Below, piece after piece: positions 42,853 through 54,664 of a DNA stretch of 64,000 nt; the stretch's first letter is position 1; each line of letters starts with the position of its first letter. Under the pieces are notes generated by a model that saw only the letters and a program-made list of their open reading frames with translations, was not told the origin of the DNA and did no database searches. The translations under genes were made by a program, and so were the position numbers. This stretch comes from Pyrrhosoma nymphula (Eukaryota > Arthropoda > Insecta > Odonata > Coenagrionidae), in assembly GCA_963573305.1 (NCBI GenBank), contig OY754327.1, forward strand, positions 58,582,244 through 58,646,243, given 5' to 3'.

Positions 42853-45800
42853 TTACCAATGTAATGTATGAACGTTCTCGTCTGAGGCAACAACTTCGTG
42901 ATAAGTCTTCCTCCGTGCGTTAGATAACTGACTTTCTGCAAAGAACTCTCTCATTTAATAGAACTTCCAATGGTAAAATATCGAGATTTGTTTGAGTTTG
43001 GTAGCTGAAAGGATGCGTAAGTTTCCCAGAAGAAAGAGATTTCCTTAGTTGTTCAGTCTTATACTTTTTATCACGCTACTTTATACTTTTTATCGCACTA
43101 CTTTTTATCACGCTTCTCAGATACGTTTTCCTCTGAGAGAGGCTTCACAAAATCCAAGGATTTTAGGGATTCCCGTGAGTGGTACAGTTATCTGATGTAC
43201 TGTAAATTAATTTACCGGGTGAGTTACGGAAGAAAAGTCAGCTTAGGCTATCTGTTGTACGTGTGTCAGCTTGGCAACCTATAGGTGGCTGGTCCGGATT
43301 ACGCTGGGAATAATATGATTGTATGGATTAATTCAGCCTTATTTGAACGGCCATGTTATCCCAATACATTCTATTCTATGATAGTGGAGCATATTTTAAA
43401 GTTCCTAGCTTAATTTTCATCAAAAATGCTATTTAAATTGGTTAAAAATGAATAATATAAATATATATATGCATGTAATGTCCAGTGTGGATTGTTCATC
43501 CATTCGTTGGAGTCATTTCATGTCAATAAGTATCTAATCAAATAATTATTTTCAGTTTTTACATCACATTCTCTCTTCATGTGCTTCTTTTGTTGTTTAT
43601 ATCTTTGATGACTGCGGAGTAAGAAATCTTTTGACACTTATGATTAGAGGAACTTTAAAAAAATAATTTAATTCTGTTCTACTTTTATTGAAGCAAATAT
43701 GGAGTTAGCGAAGTATTTCTCCACAAAATCATTTCATGATATCTGCTTTAATCCTTATTCCTTCTATTACTGTTGTCATTCATAGTCATAAGTTTGGTCT
43801 GCAGTAATTAATTTTATGGAAGTGGAGAGAGAGTCCGTAAAGATTCTTTTAAAACTACCTCTCTCCGTGTATTATAGCCTTGAACTGTTTCAAACTTCTT
43901 CCGTTTATTCCGATAAAGGTGTATTTTGATACCGTGGTATCATTTTATCGTTATAATTACATATTTTCTGAGCGGAATATGCATGGGGTTGTGTTGTTTC
44001 TATATATTTATACGTTTGAGCCGTGATTGTATGGACACTACAAGGTCTGGCTTTTATCAAGGCTAATTATTATCTTTGACTTTTGATTTTATGTAACACC
44101 AGAGATTTAAGCCCTCCATATAGTGCGTTAACAAAAACCTTTTTTTCCTGCAACCGCATCGCATCGGATTACATGCTAATAACCTGCTTACGGACACCAA
44201 GAGGTAAAAGTTGCTTCCTCGACATTACATTAGTATTTTACAGATACATATCCTAGATCTTCATCAATAGCATACGGTTCCAGAGTCTAAAACCTAATAG
44301 TTAGGTCTATTTATTTATAACCAATAAACCCGGGCACGCAACTACCACCCTTGAGGTTATTAGTCGCTCCCAGGTAACTTGATGTGTAATTAGTATGTAT
44401 TTGATGTTGTTGTGCTCAAGAGTTGCCAACATTCTCTTTCAAGAAATATGTTCACAAAGCCTTTGCACTTCTTTCCACTTCGTGCGGGCCTTTCAATTTC
44501 AAGAGATGAATTTACCTAGATTATAGTATGTACACCTATCCTTGGTAGGATGCCTTGGTTCGTAGCCATACTTTCTATGATTTAGATGAGACAACGTTGT
44601 GTCTCAGTTGTGTAGCTGTAAGTTGCTGACCATTAAATCTCTTCATATTTAATTTATGGTCTTAAAGCCATAAAAATATCATTTTGAGCTCTATAACTAA
44701 ACTTTACTGTGATGAATATGTGTACAGAAAATGTATTGGTCATCCGGCAGTGTCAATTTGGGTAGAATAACGTAACAATTAGAATAACTATTTGACATGA
44801 TTTCTTCATACCATTGCATAGTAGACATACCAATTTTCTATAGCATGAAATTGTTACTTAAAATCTCTGTATAGTATTTTAATCACACTGTATTTTCAAA
44901 TTGTATTTTTCATAGGTAGTGTGATAGGCACTTTTCTAATAGATTTTTCTATTTTTAAATATTTTTTTCTTCTAGATAATGTAGATAATTGAGGAGAAAA
45001 TCTATTACTCTTTTTCAGAATTGTTGGCAACCCTTTCAGTCATTTTCTTTGATGAATGTTTTATCCTTTCCTGCCGAAAGTTATACTCGAAAGATCTCCC
45101 ATGGCTTTCATTTTATGTTAATGTTTCCGCACGACTAACTTTACAGATACCACTGTGTATATGTTGGTGCTTTCAATGACGCGTGGCTTGATTGGCGTGG
45201 ATGGACATATTATAATTGTTGCGGTAGCAAAGATAGGGCGATTTTTTTGCGTTTCCTTCTTACAGATGCACATCGAATTGAAGCCTTCATTGAGTGTATG
45301 TCATGGCAATGATTTTTTTCCAATTGACGGAAATATTGTACCACTATACCAGTATAGAAGTGAGTCCAGAAAACATCCTTTAATGCTATTATAATAGCAA
45401 TGCAGTACATGCTAGATGTGATTATGCATCACAATGATAATATATTGTTCATGCAAATCCTTCCTCGTTACATGAAATCATACAATCTCGAGTGTCCATG
45501 TGGATATCATATCATATTCGTTCCATCTAAAGAATAGGAGAAAAATGTATTGTAAAGGGAAGCGTTTCACATAATATTGGTTCTTAATAGGTATTTTCCG
45601 CGTTTATCATATTATTTAGCAAAATGAGTAAAATTTTACTTAATTTGTTTTACTTCTTGTGAAAATTTGAGTTGGATATATAATGCCATCAAATTGTTTG
45701 ACACAAGGAAAATTGAGGAAAACATCTTCGTTGTGAACGCATGATTAGAATTTCTGTAAAACCCATCTGCAGACTAGAGAGGAAGTTTAATTGTAGCTGA

Positions 45801-47600
45801 AGAACTAGTACTCTAGTATTTCATGTACTTTGGTAAAAGGTTCATCCTCAAACGTCTCAACGTTTGGCTTGTGTTTCATCTTAAAGTGGTAGTCCCCAAA
45901 TAATTAGAATGATTAGTTTGGCTGTAATCAATATAGACAATTTGGATGTAATCAATAGATAAATATGGTGATGATAAAATTAGTCTGAACTTTAGTACGA
46001 AAATATTTGCCTAAGTCTTCACAGGGAGGCCTTGCAAAATCATGCCTGCTTACCATAAGTCAATACGATTGCTTAGAGCTCATACATTTACGTCCGGTTT
46101 TATCTCACAGTGATTGAACCATGAAAACTTCATCAGTTTGTTCTGGACTTAAACACTCATTTTTAGATATCAGTAATTTAATACCCCATTACTTGAAAAT
46201 ATTTGAAGTAAATATTTGGCCATCAACTTTTAATCGTGATGACCCAAAACACTTGATAAAACTATTACGATGATTAAATTTAAAGCAGCATTTATACTCA
46301 AGTATTTGGTGGAATGTTTAAATAGCATTATTAATATGTTTATATAGTTATAGTTATTCTTGCAAAATATTTCTTCATTATCACGCTCACTTTGATATTA
46401 TACATTATTTCCATATCACATATATGCTTCATCATTTCATTTTCTTTTCTTCAAATGTTCCCCATCATACTTTGAAAGTCCAGGTGTATTTTTGAAGAAG
46501 GTTGCTGGCAAAAGGTAGTTGGACGCATTTATAGGAAACAAATGCAGCTTTTTGTTTGAACTCATTTGAACGAAAAAATGGTGCTACAAGAAAAGCTCAC
46601 GAATTAGTTATTGATTGGAATAAAATAAATCATACAAAGGTGTTAATGTGACTATTTTCTTCGCTAACGTTATTGAGGACTCAAACACCTCTCCAGGCTG
46701 TTCCACTACTTTCCGAAATCATTTGGTGTTTGTCTCTCGGGTAAACAACCATTTCTTGAGTGCACGCCTGTCACAAATCTTGACCACATCAGTGTGAATG
46801 ATTGTCACCACCGCAACCGTGTGTTATGCTAATCGTTCACTGTTTTAGTGTGTGTAATATTAGTGCTGAATATGTCTGTGTTTCTATGTGCATTTCATTG
46901 CTCTCAAATATCATATTTCACTCTCTTCATATCCCTATTCTGTCTCTCTCATTCTTGAGTGTGAATTTGGTGTGTTGATGTCAACTGTGCTTTCGTGGCT
47001 TTCTCTATCCTTCTGTGTACCACGCTCATAAATCAAATTTTCTTTTATCCACTGAAAAAACATCTTCTTTTTCACAGTTTTGTGGTAGAGCAACCCATTT
47101 GTAATATACAGTTTCTAAAGGTTTCATAGAGTTTGACTGCGCTGGAACTACCGTCACTCATTTCGTCTTACATTTCGGCGGGGTCTGCACGTTAAAACTC
47201 TCATACCAACATTCTAAAACACCTGGCCCTTGAATTGCGTCTGATGTTCTTATACCCTTCCACCATTTCTTCCTTCTCAGTTTTGCATGCAGGGGATCGA
47301 ATGTACAACTTCACGTATAAACGAATTCAATTGTTGTCATATTTAAAATGAATCTGGCTCTGCGTCACCTAATGATGAATACCGAGTCATTGCAGTTTTC
47401 CTCTTCAACAAGGTAACGTCACATCTGGTTTCGATGCTTTACATAACAATTTAGTAATGAAACAAAGCGTCGGAACTGGTTGTGAAATAAAATTATCTGA
47501 GCGCAAAACTGCTCTTTGTTCATCATTATCGAGAAGTTCATCCATACCTGCTTCAATACTTAGCGATGCATAACCTGCTTGTTTATGGCATTGAGTGAGG
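42853..47600. other. Intronic AT-rich DNA, nearly featureless
   Basis: A short tandem array of ACTTTTTATCACGCTACTTT-like units lies at 43061-43118 (about 2.5 copies of 20-22 bp). Otherwise nothing is recognised. Confidence 0.4.
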
Positions 47601-47643
47601 CCTCGTTTGTACGCAAGTTATGGAAACTTGCGTACAAACGAGG
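47601..47643. repeat. Perfect 19-bp-arm hairpin
   Basis: CCTCGTTTGTACGCAAGTT and AACTTGCGTACAAACGAGG are exact complements with a 5-bp loop. Confidence 0.85.
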
Positions 47644-47689
47644 AAGTAAACTATAACTATGGAAAAATTTGGTGGCACTTGCAAGCGAG

Positions 47690-47960
47690 TAGTTGGAGGT
47701 CATAAAGGGTGAGACGAGCCTGGATGAAAGAGCTAAAGAACCAGAGATCTTCCCTGAAGGCCTGAGGATGGCAAAGAGGATGGGGGCAAAGGACCCCCAG
47801 GTCCTTTTATCCCTCCGCCGTCGCATGCGTTTTTCCCCCTGGCATCGCGCTTTTACGCGGTTCCGATCTAAGCCCCGCGATTTCAGTAACCTTTTCAGCC
47901 CTTTTAGTGAGAACGGGGCTTTAGAGCGAGCGAACTGTCCGACTGCCTTTCGCAATGATA
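47690..47960. other. GC-rich islet
   Basis: GC and CpG rise sharply. Frames are open on both strands (92 codons plus, 131 codons minus, the latter also overlapping the hairpin) without recognisable domains. Confidence 0.3.
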
Positions 47961-48439
47961 GTTGTGCCTAGGGTTTACTAATTTCCGACAAGAGCATTCG
48001 GGAATCAAGAAGGGATCTACCCTTTGATATTTCCTGAAAATTATCCAGGATTCCCGAAACCTCATTTTTATTTTATTGTCATAGACTTTCTATGATATTC
48101 TACTATAAAAATAACTGCTAATAAAAGTGAAATCCGTTGTGAGGGTGGAGCAAAATAGATATGTGGCCATTGTACCGAGTGAGACCCTTCTATTAAAGTC
48201 GCTACGGCACTAATTTATTAGTACAAGTAATTAATGAAATATTAGCTCAATTTTAAATAGAATCATTTACCAACAGAAACCGAGAGAGGCCAAAATCTTA
48301 TACATCGCTATAATCAGCTAGCTGATTGAATGCGCTTGATTCAAAAGAGATAAAATTGGCTACTTTTGTGATTCGCTTCCGGAATTCGGACGGAACGAGA
48401 AAGGATTAAAAAATGCTCGAGAGGAGCTGGGAATTCATT

Positions 48440-48900
48440 CCTGCCCGGATATACTAATTGTACCCACTCAGGGTAACCCTTAGGGTTGCATGTGCCGTCC
48501 TTATAGCCCGAGCTTTTCTATGCGACCTCCCGCTTCGTCCCGGCATCGCTGATATCTTTGAGTGCGGAGGACGAGCCCTTCAGCGATGCGACACATGCCG
48601 CGCTCAATACACCTCCAATCTCGGAGCGCTCATGATATTCACGCTCTGCGGTTGTCCTCTTCCCCCCCCCCCCCCAAACAACCCCTCGGAGTAAACTCCC
48701 TCTGTGGCACTGTTTGGAGAGTAAGGGTCATGCACCTTCGTGCTAGAAAGGTCGGCGAACTGGGTTAATCCAACAGCTTGGCTGTAAGGAGCGTGGAGGC
48801 GTGACTACGTCAGGCACGTCTCCTGCAAGACGTGCGCTCCTGCGATCGTGGAGTGAGCTGGGATCGTGGGAGTTGTGCGTTTAGTCAGTTTACTTCTGAT
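48440..48900. other. CpG-rich islet, possible promoter
   Basis: CpG-dense DNA with a run of about 14 C at 48662. Near 48890 it ends in GTTTAGTCAGTTTACTTC, which contains a TCAGT initiator-like site. An alternative promoter for the host gene is conceivable but is not demonstrated. Confidence 0.25.
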
Positions 48901-49880
48901 TGCTGAGGGAGCATTGTGCATTGTGAAACCTCAGCCGTTGTAGGTCATTGATAACTTTATCAGAGATTAGACATTTTGCACATATTAATTCAGTGGAAAA
49001 TTAAGCAATCTTCATCTATGTTTGGTGTCTAGTGATTGGTAATATTAGTATTAATCGGGAAAATTTTGGTTGTAGAGGTTGTTTATTTGCCTATAATTTG
49101 CTCAAAGGTGAAGGATAAAACAATTTATACGTGCATTAATCATGTAGTATTATGAGGAAATTTGTTTAAAAGGTAGACATGGAAATGCGTGGTATACGGA
49201 CGGGGTCAGAAAAAATTCGATAGCAAATGGAAATTATTTAGGTTTTCACTAAAATTGTGCTCTCTATTGAGGGTATATATTGGTAGAATATTGGAAGTAA
49301 AATTTTAACGAGCTAGTCTGTCGTTCAATGGCTAAAATGTTTTCAAGGGTTTGGTGCCACCTTTTGTAGGACTTGAGAGTTCACAATTTTGGAAAATACA
49401 GCAATTTCTTAGGCATTTGTTTCAAGACATTATCTGTCCTCTATGAGGCTAGATAATACGGTACCTAACGATTATTAATTTGTAATGTTTGCGCCTTGGT
49501 AATCAATGTGACATGAAAGTTTGCAAACTCCGTGGACACGATGTACACTATTTTGAATCCCGTTCTTGGCCACTGTTGTATCCCAACTCATTTAGTTGCC
49601 CACAACTGAGACTCTCATAAGTAATTGTCTTGATCAAGCCACTGGCCACGATGGGTAAGTTTTTCATCTGTTTTGGGTTTGAGAGACCGATTACTATACC
49701 TAGAGGAAAATCCCCTCCTGCTTCCTTCTTAACTACGACTCTGGTGCGTAAGCCCTGAGCCTCCCTGTGGAGTAGTACCCGCCCCCCTCTTCCCTCGTCC
49801 GTACTCTTAATTGAAAAGAAAAGCAAAAGGAAAACAAAATGTGTTTCCGGCAAGTCTGCTATGGAGCCTCGCCTCGAAAA
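48901..49880. other. Intronic DNA, nothing recognised
   Basis: The 196-codon minus frame at 49548-50138 overlaps the next exon antisense and is taken as its shadow. Confidence 0.4.
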
Positions 49881-49916
49881 AAAAGCCCCGTGTGTGTCTG
49901 TGTGTCCAACCCGCAG

Positions 49917-50087
49917 GCATCCCGTTGGCTGTGCACCATCACCACCACCACCAGAGGCCGTCTTCGCGGAGCTCGAGCCAGCGGAGCAGTCCCACGTCGG
50001 CGGGGGGCAGCGTACCCGGCGGGGGCCGAATGTCCCGCAGGCCCTCATCGGCGACCATGCTCGTCCCCGCCTCTTCATCGCGAGCAG
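49917..50087 (+). CDS. Internal exon, His/Ser/Arg-rich linker
   Basis: The acceptor CCAACCCGCAG ends at 49916 and the donor GTGCGG begins at 50088. The 171-nt exon is phase 1 at both ends and joins the 37.8-kb exon in frame. The peptide runs IPLAVHHHHHHQRPSSRSSS, then QRSSPTSAGGSVPGGG, then RMSRRPSSATMLVPASSSRA. The histidine run, RRPSS sites and Gly/Ser/Pro content indicate an intrinsically disordered, possibly phosphorylated cytosolic tail. GC is far higher than in adjacent introns. The donor is acceptable rather than strong, so the 3' limit is less sure. Confidence 0.65.
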
Positions 50088-50289
50088 GTGCGGCCCGTGC
50101 GGCGGCCATCTTACTAATCTCTTGCCACGTTCAGACAACAGCGACTGCCCTGGCTGCCGGAGCAGAATTCGACGGCGTCCAATTCGTCAACGAAAAGGAT
50201 GATGAACCCTCAACCTCGCAGCGTCGTAGTAAATCCAGAGGTGATGGCGGTGTGCCGATGTCCCCCCTTCCCACCCCCACCCCTTAAAA

Positions 50290-53200
50290 AAACCCCCAGC
50301 AAGCCAAATGAAATGTGTTAAAATTAAAAAAAATAATAATATTCATATTAAAAAGAAACTATGAGATAAAAAGTCTTGCGCTAGTTGTCACCTTCTGTGT
50401 GTCCTCCCTCTATCCTATGTTGACCCCGGGCACTGTGTCCGTCTTCTTCCCTTCTTAGCCCTACCTATGTTGCCACCGCCACCGCCAAACAGATTCCTAA
50501 CCTCCCTCCCCCCTCAACAAAGACCTTTAGGAAAAAAGCCCCTTCCCCTTGGATAGCCTTCATTCTCCGTGAGCTATCACCCCGGTAGTCGAAACGATCT
50601 TATTTTCGGCTTCTCTCGACAGTTCTTGGGACGATGGGTTTCCCTCATCCAAGACCTTTCGACTCACGTACACCTTTTGTTAATTTTCGTTCATTTTTTA
50701 TGCCATTGCTGTAGAAGACAGATAATTTCAGTCTAGTTCCTTTTCGTCCTCTGAATCTTTTGCCCTTCTTAGGATGGCAACGTGTATTAATACCTTTACA
50801 GTGGATAGCTCAGAAGTTCTCGAGCTGATATGAGGCTGAACCACTCTTCTTTCTTCAACTTTTTTCTGGAGTTCTTGAAGGATAATTTAGTTATACGAAA
50901 GTTATATACAGTTCTATATTACATTTAGCGTTCCAAGTCTCATTTACGCGAAAGGCAAGGCTGAAAAAACTTTCCCCTAAAGTTCGCTTTGTTTCTCTCC
51001 CTGATTTTTCTCCTCATCGATCGACATTGATTATGCCTTACTACATTTAAGTTTTGTAAAATTAGAACATGTGTTAAGTTAAGACGTCACTATACGGAAA
51101 TGTTGTGCTTGTCGTTTAATGTTTGTCGAGTAATATGTGTTTTCTGATTCAATGCGGAAACAAGCTAAATTATGAAAAACATGGATGTGGAAATTTATCA
51201 TGGCCAAAAATGCGTTTGGAATATTTCTGATATTTGTTACTACACATTTCGCCTCCGAATAAATATTTTACCCTGGAAGATCTGAAGTCGCAGTAATGAC
51301 TAGTCTTTTTAGACAATTTAATAATAAGTCACATGATTACGTCAGAGTTTCTCTCTTTGCATTCAGTTTTACGTACTGAAAAATTAGATTGATGATACAA
51401 TATGAACTGATAGAAGAAAACATACTCCTCATTTGAGTCGCTACTTAGTGAGAAATTTCAAAATCAATTCCGGGTCATTTTAACGTCTCTTTTTAGTGTT
51501 TTTGAAGACATATTCAAGCGGTTTATTAAGTCATTCTTGCATAATTATCTGGAAAGGTATCATGAATTATTGGAGACAGAAATATTACGCTTGCTGTAGT
51601 GGGCCAGGAAAGGTGCCTGCATACTTTTGTAAACTGAATACCATTAAAGTAACATGTTACTTCAATGGTATTCAATGTATGTATCTGAGATACTTAAACA
51701 GTATTGAAATTACGGTAAATTGTAGTTTCCAGAGTAAAGCTATTCTTAGGAAAATGAAGAATGTCGAACTACCGACAGGAATGCATCTTTTATTTTAGGA
51801 TATAATACAACTTTTATGACTGATTACTATTTAGAAAAGTAAACGTCCACTGCTCGCCGCCTTGCAGCACTTATTTGGACCATACTTGATGAAAACTCCG
51901 GGAAAAGTTTTAAACTATAAACATTTCCTGCCGAAGAAGAAAAATAAGGCAGGGAAATAAAATACGTGTTTAGTTTTTTAGGTAAATTTGGATAGCTGTA
52001 CCCTTTATGTACTAATGGATTTTCGGTACTACGTTAAACTTTAATTTCTGAACAGCAGGATTTTTCGCATGTAATTGACCCTTTCCCGTCGCTTCAGAAT
52101 TGCAAATCCTTACCGCCCACATCAGCGGGCGTGACTGATCAAAACGTCTTTTCGTTATGAAAGAAATTTGGTCGATTCATTCATCATGATCCCATCTTGA
52201 AGGACAGTTACACGATTTCTTCAATAATTCAACCTCACCAAATGATTTTATTATACGATATACTTTCTGACCTACTATGCTTAGAGCCCTATTAAATCAG
52301 AAGGGCATTCGGAGTTGTTTAGAGGAAAATAGGTTGATTTCCTGCTGAAGGTCTCTCACTCATTCCCTGTGTAACAAATTCGGATATTGGACTTTCTGAT
52401 TGCAAATGCTTTCTGATACTTGATTTTTTCTTCTCCTACATTTGGATATCCTAATCGTATATTTCATTACTCAGGAACAATGATTGTTCTTCAGAAGTAT
52501 CAAAACGCCATCCTTTCGTCGTATACAAAATTCATATAGCCTTTAATAAGTCATCATCAATAAATTTCATCAGATGGGAAGGATCAAGTTGTTTTCCATT
52601 TTCAGCTACATTCATTTCAGCTACATTGCTCGCCCAAGCATCGAATTATTTTTCTAATTCTTTTCATAAGGGTTCAAGGTTAGTGATTTGTAAGCATGAG
52701 TCCTTCTCCAAGGAAAACTACATTCGCTTCTTTGTTCTGCATGCCTGCAAGGGTTCAGCCAGTTGCGATTGAGTCACCCGCAAGAGTTAAAATTAGGTAC
52801 TAATAGTAGATCACAGATACATAGTTTACACTCAGGAGTAAATTATATATGCTTGTAGATTAAATATGTAAGTGTAAGAAGTGCGAAGGTTACTCGTAAT
52901 TTTAGTTTACAGGTACGTAGATTATTTACATAATTAATTCGTGAATGCTACTGCACGACTCATAAGAAGCACCAAATACATATAAAATCCGAAATCCACT
53001 TACTATAGACTTTGATATATTTTGAATTGATTAACCTCACTGTATCCATTTTTACGTAGAAAATCTGAGTACAGATGTCTAACTTACCTACCCTAACGCC
53101 TCCTCTTACTAAGCGCTGTTGACTTATCTCTCGCCCTCATTTGATATTGTGGTATGCGCTATATTTTCATCTTCGCTGCTTGTGTCTGCCTGCATGCTGT

Positions 53201-54660
53201 TTGTTTTTGAATGCTCTGCTCTAGAAGAGACTTAAAATTTCCTTCTTCTCCTCAGCTGCTTGCGAAGCGTACATAGACGCGTGATCAGTCATTGAGGAAT
53301 CTTGGTGAGACTTGTCCACGCTGATTTTCGTTGGCGATGATCAGATCAGTGTCACCCATTCAAATCCCGGGGAACCAAAGCACATTGCATGCAATATGCG
53401 GCTCACATGATTTATGCACATTTTGCTGGGGTGTGTTGAAGATTATTTTGAAAACATAAGCATTTCTACGTTTTTGGCATGTGTTCAGCGTAACGAACAA
53501 AGTTATATTCGGTAAAAGTTTCCGTATTTAGACATTCTGTTTGTGTTTTGAATTTTTTCATGTAGGTATCTGATAATTACTATTTTACTTACCTCTCGCC
53601 CGCCGCATTTGCGGTAATATTGTCTCGATAAAAGAATAGTCTTCGGAAATAAATTAGTTTGTTCTGAATACTTTATTCCCGCAAAATAATAACTTTCACC
53701 ACGCTGGGGATAGTTCTTTTTTATTTCTTCGTCGAAAATGCATAAGGGAAGCAAAAACTAAAAAAATGCAACTTACTGCGATAGATAGAGGGTAATGCTT
53801 TGTGATAAATGCCTATATCATTTCTGTCTCAATTTCCTTGTGAATTAATTTTTGAGGAATAGTGTCGAAGAAAATGTCGGTGTTTCGTTGCATAGAATTC
53901 TCTCTCGTTAATTGATTGCCTTTAATAATTACAGTTACTTAAACGTTGATAGCTGGAAATTTTGACAGTTTTTCACTGCATTGCTGTGACTTGGAGTTAT
54001 CGAGAAATCCCGCCGGAAAGAAATATTTTAATAGAATTTGGTAATGCACCAAATGATTTATTTTATTCTTTGAAATATTTTTATTCTCTGAATAAAATAT
54101 TCAGCAATTACTACGCAATACAGGGAATCGTCTATAAGTAATGAATTTCAACATTCATCGCAAAGGAGTGAGGCAAAAGATTTTCACAGAAAAATTAGAT
54201 TTTAATACAGAGTATTAAAATGTTATTGCATGCCTTTCTTCATATTCATTCTTCAATAGTTTTTTAGAATCCGAGTCTTTTTATCTAATCATTATGCCTG
54301 CAAGCTCATAAAATATTTTCTCTGAGTTCTGCATGTAAGCTATGTAATTCTTTAATGTGTCTGCTGGAAATGATTTGTGTATAAAAGGTTGTTAAGTTGA
54401 AAGCGACAATCGCATTAATTATAATGTCAAGGGTATGTGCCCAAATGAGTGCCCGCAGATTTTTAATCTTGATCAGATCATTTACTTGATAATTCAACTT
54501 GCTTGCATCCATAAAATAAAAAAATCTTATTCTTTGGAAGTAATAATTTGATAAAATATCAACACGTTTTAATCGACCAGTCTCACAGTTCAGTGAAATT
54601 TTTGTCGCAATCAATACTTCCTTTTCCGACACGAATGGGTGAAGACCCATTATTTTTAAC
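50290..54660. other. AT-rich intronic DNA, little recognised
   Basis: Besides the 51.6-kb palindrome nothing stands out. A B-box-like CATTCAAATCCCGG at 53358 hints at a SINE remnant, without a convincing A-box. Confidence 0.4.
51635..51674. repeat. 40-bp palindrome, no loop
   Basis: TGAATACCATTAAAGTAACA is directly followed by its reverse complement with one mismatch (TGTTACTTCAATGGTATTCA). Confidence 0.75.
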
Positions 54661-54664
54661 ATAA

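Larger units (their letters stand above)
37938..49916 (+). other. Intron of about 12 kb (inferred)
   Basis: Bounded by the GTGAGT donor at 37938 and the CCGCAG acceptor ending 49916. It contains two fold-back elements, SINEs, hairpins and GC islets listed separately. Confidence 0.6.

Noticed and set aside
49548..50138. 196-codon minus-strand frame
   Set aside because: Antisense shadow of the GC-rich exon at 49917-50087.
53290..53375. SINE head (B-box-like CATTCAAATCCCGG)
   Set aside because: No convincing A-box at the right distance and no repeated copy in the window.
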